Assembly: GCA_900016875.1 (NCBI GenBank) | Contig: FCNR01000021.1 | Span: 1 to 64,000, forward strand | DNA from: Eubacteriaceae bacterium CHKCI004 | GTDB lineage: Bacteria; Bacillota; Clostridia; Lachnospirales; Lachnospiraceae | Reading direction: 5' to 3' | DNA length: 64,000 bases | Shown: in pieces, positions 62,263 to 64,000 of the stretch | How the letters are laid out: each line of letters begins with the position of its first letter | Numbering within the stretch: the first letter of the stretch is position 1 | The notes under the pieces: model-generated | Seen by the model: only the letters and a program-made list of their open reading frames with translations | Database searches by the model: none | Told to the model about the DNA's origin: nothing | Translations under genes and position numbers: made by a program

Positions 62263-63225
62263 CTACGCCGTTCTCCCCCAGCTTTCCGGCACTTTGCGTC
62301 CAATCAGCTCTTCCAGCCGGGCAATCTCGTCCTGATAATAGCGGTTAAGAATGCGCCGGGTCTGCGGAAACATTTTGGAACGGTCCGCGTCCCGTTGAAT
62401 GCACATATTTTGAATCCACCGGAAGAACTTGCGCAGGACATGACGTACCTTAGGGAATCTGCCCAGATGCAGGAAATCTATCAAAATATGATAGACGCCC
62501 TGAAAAAGATATATGACTTTGCTTCGCAGGGGTGAAACAGCGCAGAACACACTCTCATTACTCTTGATATTATAATTGATTCTGGAATTCTTCTCAACCC
62601 GGATAAAATCCAGAATATCTTCCGCAACTCTCTGTTCATCCTCGATCAATTCCTCAAAGAAAACGAACTTCATATTTTCTTTCGGGAAATATTTAAGATA
62701 TTCTTCAATACACCAGGCATAATTTCCCTGGGAAAAACAGAGGTATTTCAGTCTCCGGATCATAATGCCTTTCCGGTGAAACCGGCTGTGTAGAATGCTA
62801 TTCACATATCGGTCAAATGCTGCCGCATGCCCTCTTTTTTTGTCATCCCTCACCGTCCGGCACGGGAGAAATCCCAGAGCAAGAAAATATTTGTAAGCAG
62901 AATAGCACCGGTCAGCCGGATCGCGCATGAGAAAAATCAAACGGGTCTCCTCCGGAAAATCCTTCCCGATCTTAGCTGCACAGCCCTGAAAACCCAGTCC
63001 GGCATTCACTTCTCCGGCCATCCTCCCGTCCTCTGGCCGGACATGCCCAAAATATCTTTTTTCATACCATTTTTCTCCAAGGAAGAAACGAAATAATGGA
63101 ACCCTGTAAAACATGGGTTCCTTGACCCCCTCCGTCAGACAGATACCTTCATGCTGCCGCAGGATATCATACAAAGAAGTGGTTCCACATTTCTGGAATC
63201 CGATACAAATAAATGCAGGTTTCAT
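62263..63225 (-). CDS. Sulfotransferase domain protein
   Basis: A 320-aa soluble PAPS-dependent sulfotransferase-like protein. The 5'-phosphosulfate loop is CIGFQKCGTTSLYD at the start, and the 3'-phosphate-binding element is FLMRDPADRCYSAYKYF near residue 100. Such proteins sulfate sugars, lipids or exopolymers; the substrate is unknown. No PAPS synthesis gene is near. It lies upstream of the riboflavin operon in the same direction but that operon has its own promoter. Confidence 0.85.
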   Translation of the reverse strand: MKPAFICIGFQKCGTTSLYDILRQHEGICLTEGVKEPMFYRVPLFRFFLGEKWYEKRYFGHVRPEDGRMAGEVNAGLGFQGCAAKIGKDFPEETRLIFLMRDPADRCYSAYKYFLALGFLPCRTVRDDKKRGHAAAFDRYVNSILHSRFHRKGIMIRRLKYLCFSQGNYAWCIEEYLKYFPKENMKFVFFEELIEDEQRVAEDILDFIRVEKNSRINYNIKSNESVFCAVSPLRSKVIYLFQGVYHILIDFLHLGRFPKVRHVLRKFFRWIQNMCIQRDADRSKMFPQTRRILNRYYQDEIARLEELIGRKVPESWGRTA

Positions 63226-63417
63226 CTTTGTTTATGCCCGGGGCTGTCCCCCCGCCTTTCTTTCGTATATTTCACCTTAATATTAATCCCGGAAGCGGAA
63301 ATTGATTTCAAAGGTAAGTTATTTTACATAAAAACTGTGTCCGGTCTGTGGTCAAATCGTAAAAAAATCGTAATTTTTTATTGTATTTATAAAATATTTT
63401 CTTTCTCTCCCTTTAAA

Positions 63418-63446
63418 TAGACAGTCTCCTTTTCATATAGTATAAT
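63418..63446 (+). promoter_or_regulatory. Promoter of the phosphofructokinase gene
   Basis: TAGACA (63418-63423) and TATAAT (63441-63446), 17 bases apart, about 75 bases before the start codon. Confidence 0.7.
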
Positions 63447-63524
63447 AATACTATCTTTTTTAACCAATGCTTATTATTGATGTAAGAATCATATGGCATT
63501 TGATTCATAATTAGGAGGTACACT

Positions 63525-64000
63525 ATGTCAGAAAAAATCCTTATTGTCGGTCAATCCGGCGGTCCTACGGCAGTTATCAACAGCAGCCTTTACGGCGTTG
63601 TCTCGGAAGCCCGCCGTCATCCTGAAGCAATCAGCCATGTTTACGGCATGGTCAATGGCATCGAAGGCTTTTTAAATGATACGATCCTCGATTTCGACGA
63701 GATTCTGCCAGGAGACAAACTTGACGCCCTTTTATATACGCCGGGCGCTTATCTGGGCTCCTGCCGCTATAAGCTTCCGGAATCTCTGGATGATCCGGTT
63801 TACCCGAAGCTTTTTGAGAAGTTCAAAGAAATGAATATCGGTTATTTTCAGTACATCGGCGGAAATGATTCCATGGATACCGTGAGCAAGCTTTCCCGTT
63901 ACGCCGCATCCGTCGGAAGCGATATCCGCATTATCGGTCAGCCAAAGACCATAGACAACGACCTGGTGCAGACAGATCACACTCCGGGATATGGCAGCGC
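63525..64000 (+). CDS. 6-phosphofructokinase, 5' part (runs off the window)
   Basis: The first 158 codons of a phosphofructokinase. ILIVGQSGGPTAVINSSL is the first nucleotide/phosphate loop, FQYIGGNDSMDT the second (Asp where ATP-type enzymes have Gly, as in PPi-dependent forms), and IGQPKTIDNDL the catalytic loop (PKTIDND). The Lys in PKTIDND also points to the pyrophosphate-dependent group. AGGAGG precedes the ATG. The gene continues past 64000. Confidence 0.93.
   Translation, partial: MSEKILIVGQSGGPTAVINSSLYGVVSEARRHPEAISHVYGMVNGIEGFLNDTILDFDEILPGDKLDALLYTPGAYLGSCRYKLPESLDDPVYPKLFEKFKEMNIGYFQYIGGNDSMDTVSKLSRYAASVGSDIRIIGQPKTIDNDLVQTDHTPGYGS

Noticed and set aside
63732-63980. Minus-strand frame inside the phosphofructokinase gene
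   Set aside because: Shadow of the conserved plus-strand gene.

Overview
This window looks like a chromosomal segment of a spore-forming, low-to-mid GC Clostridia, most probably a member of the Lachnospiraceae. This rests on gene content: spoVG, a CwlD-type cortex amidase, GlgC/GlgD pairing, DUF3784 and DUF1858 proteins, an FMN riboswitch on a ribD-ribE-ribBA-ribH operon, and a DnaD/DnaC-like pair. No rRNA, tRNA or CRISPR array was seen.

Layout. 1-5.6 kb: mfd preceded by an ORF in which a teichoic-acid-type glycerophosphotransferase is fused in frame to peptidyl-tRNA hydrolase. 5.7-12.4 kb: an accessory island of small, mostly minus-strand genes (DUF3784, four GNATs, DUF3795, an M24-like protein, two near-identical DUF6440 genes, a 5'-truncated Nudix gene, an ACT-domain protein), with a RelB/YafQ toxin-antitoxin pair and a probable type I toxin/antisense RNA locus. 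12.5-17.2 kb: an ECF sigma factor, two membrane proteins, a PrsW-like protease and a secreted Ig-like surface protein. 17.3-24.4 kb: an FtsX-type ABC exporter, spoVG, glgD and glgC. 24.5-26.2 kb: murC. 26.3-28.2 kb: an AT-rich ATPase plus RloB/AbiLii-like pair, probably anti-phage. 28.5-33.8 kb: a CPBP protease, a lipoprotein, a dense cluster of DnaA boxes upstream of the DnaD-like and helicase-loader genes, then a PRPP synthetase-like gene. 33.9-43 kb: a class A PBP, a membrane protein with a degenerate C39-like tail, a frameshifted methyltransferase, a HAD phosphatase and a DivIVA-like coiled coil. 43-51.7 kb: the complete F-type ATP synthase operon behind tsaC and a ywlE-like gene. 51.9-56.6 kb: cwlD, split in two. 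56.9-64 kb: mecA, DUF1858, the riboflavin operon, a sulfotransferase and the 5' end of a phosphofructokinase.

The standout is cwlD. Its first 51 codons (from 51908) stop being CwlD at a 9-bp string, CACGGCGGG (52061-52069). The rest of the gene resumes in the same codon phase at an identical 9-bp string (56054-56062). The intervening 3,993 bp carry a large serine recombinase, a 70-aa ORF and amtB-glnK. Recombination between the two strings would rebuild a 233-codon CwlD with all zinc ligands, and the joined ends of the excised circle form a long imperfect palindrome as expected of a serine-integrase attP. This has the design of a sporulation intervening element (as known for sigK/skin), here in a cortex-lysis gene and with ammonium-transport cargo. 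That excision happens, and that it is tied to sporulation, is inference.

Other points worth attention: the DnaA-box cluster, the type I TA locus, a YwlE-position phosphatase without its catalytic cysteine, the GT-Pth fusion, a Na+-type ATP synthase c-subunit signature, and an intrinsic terminator at the very start of the amtB transcript.
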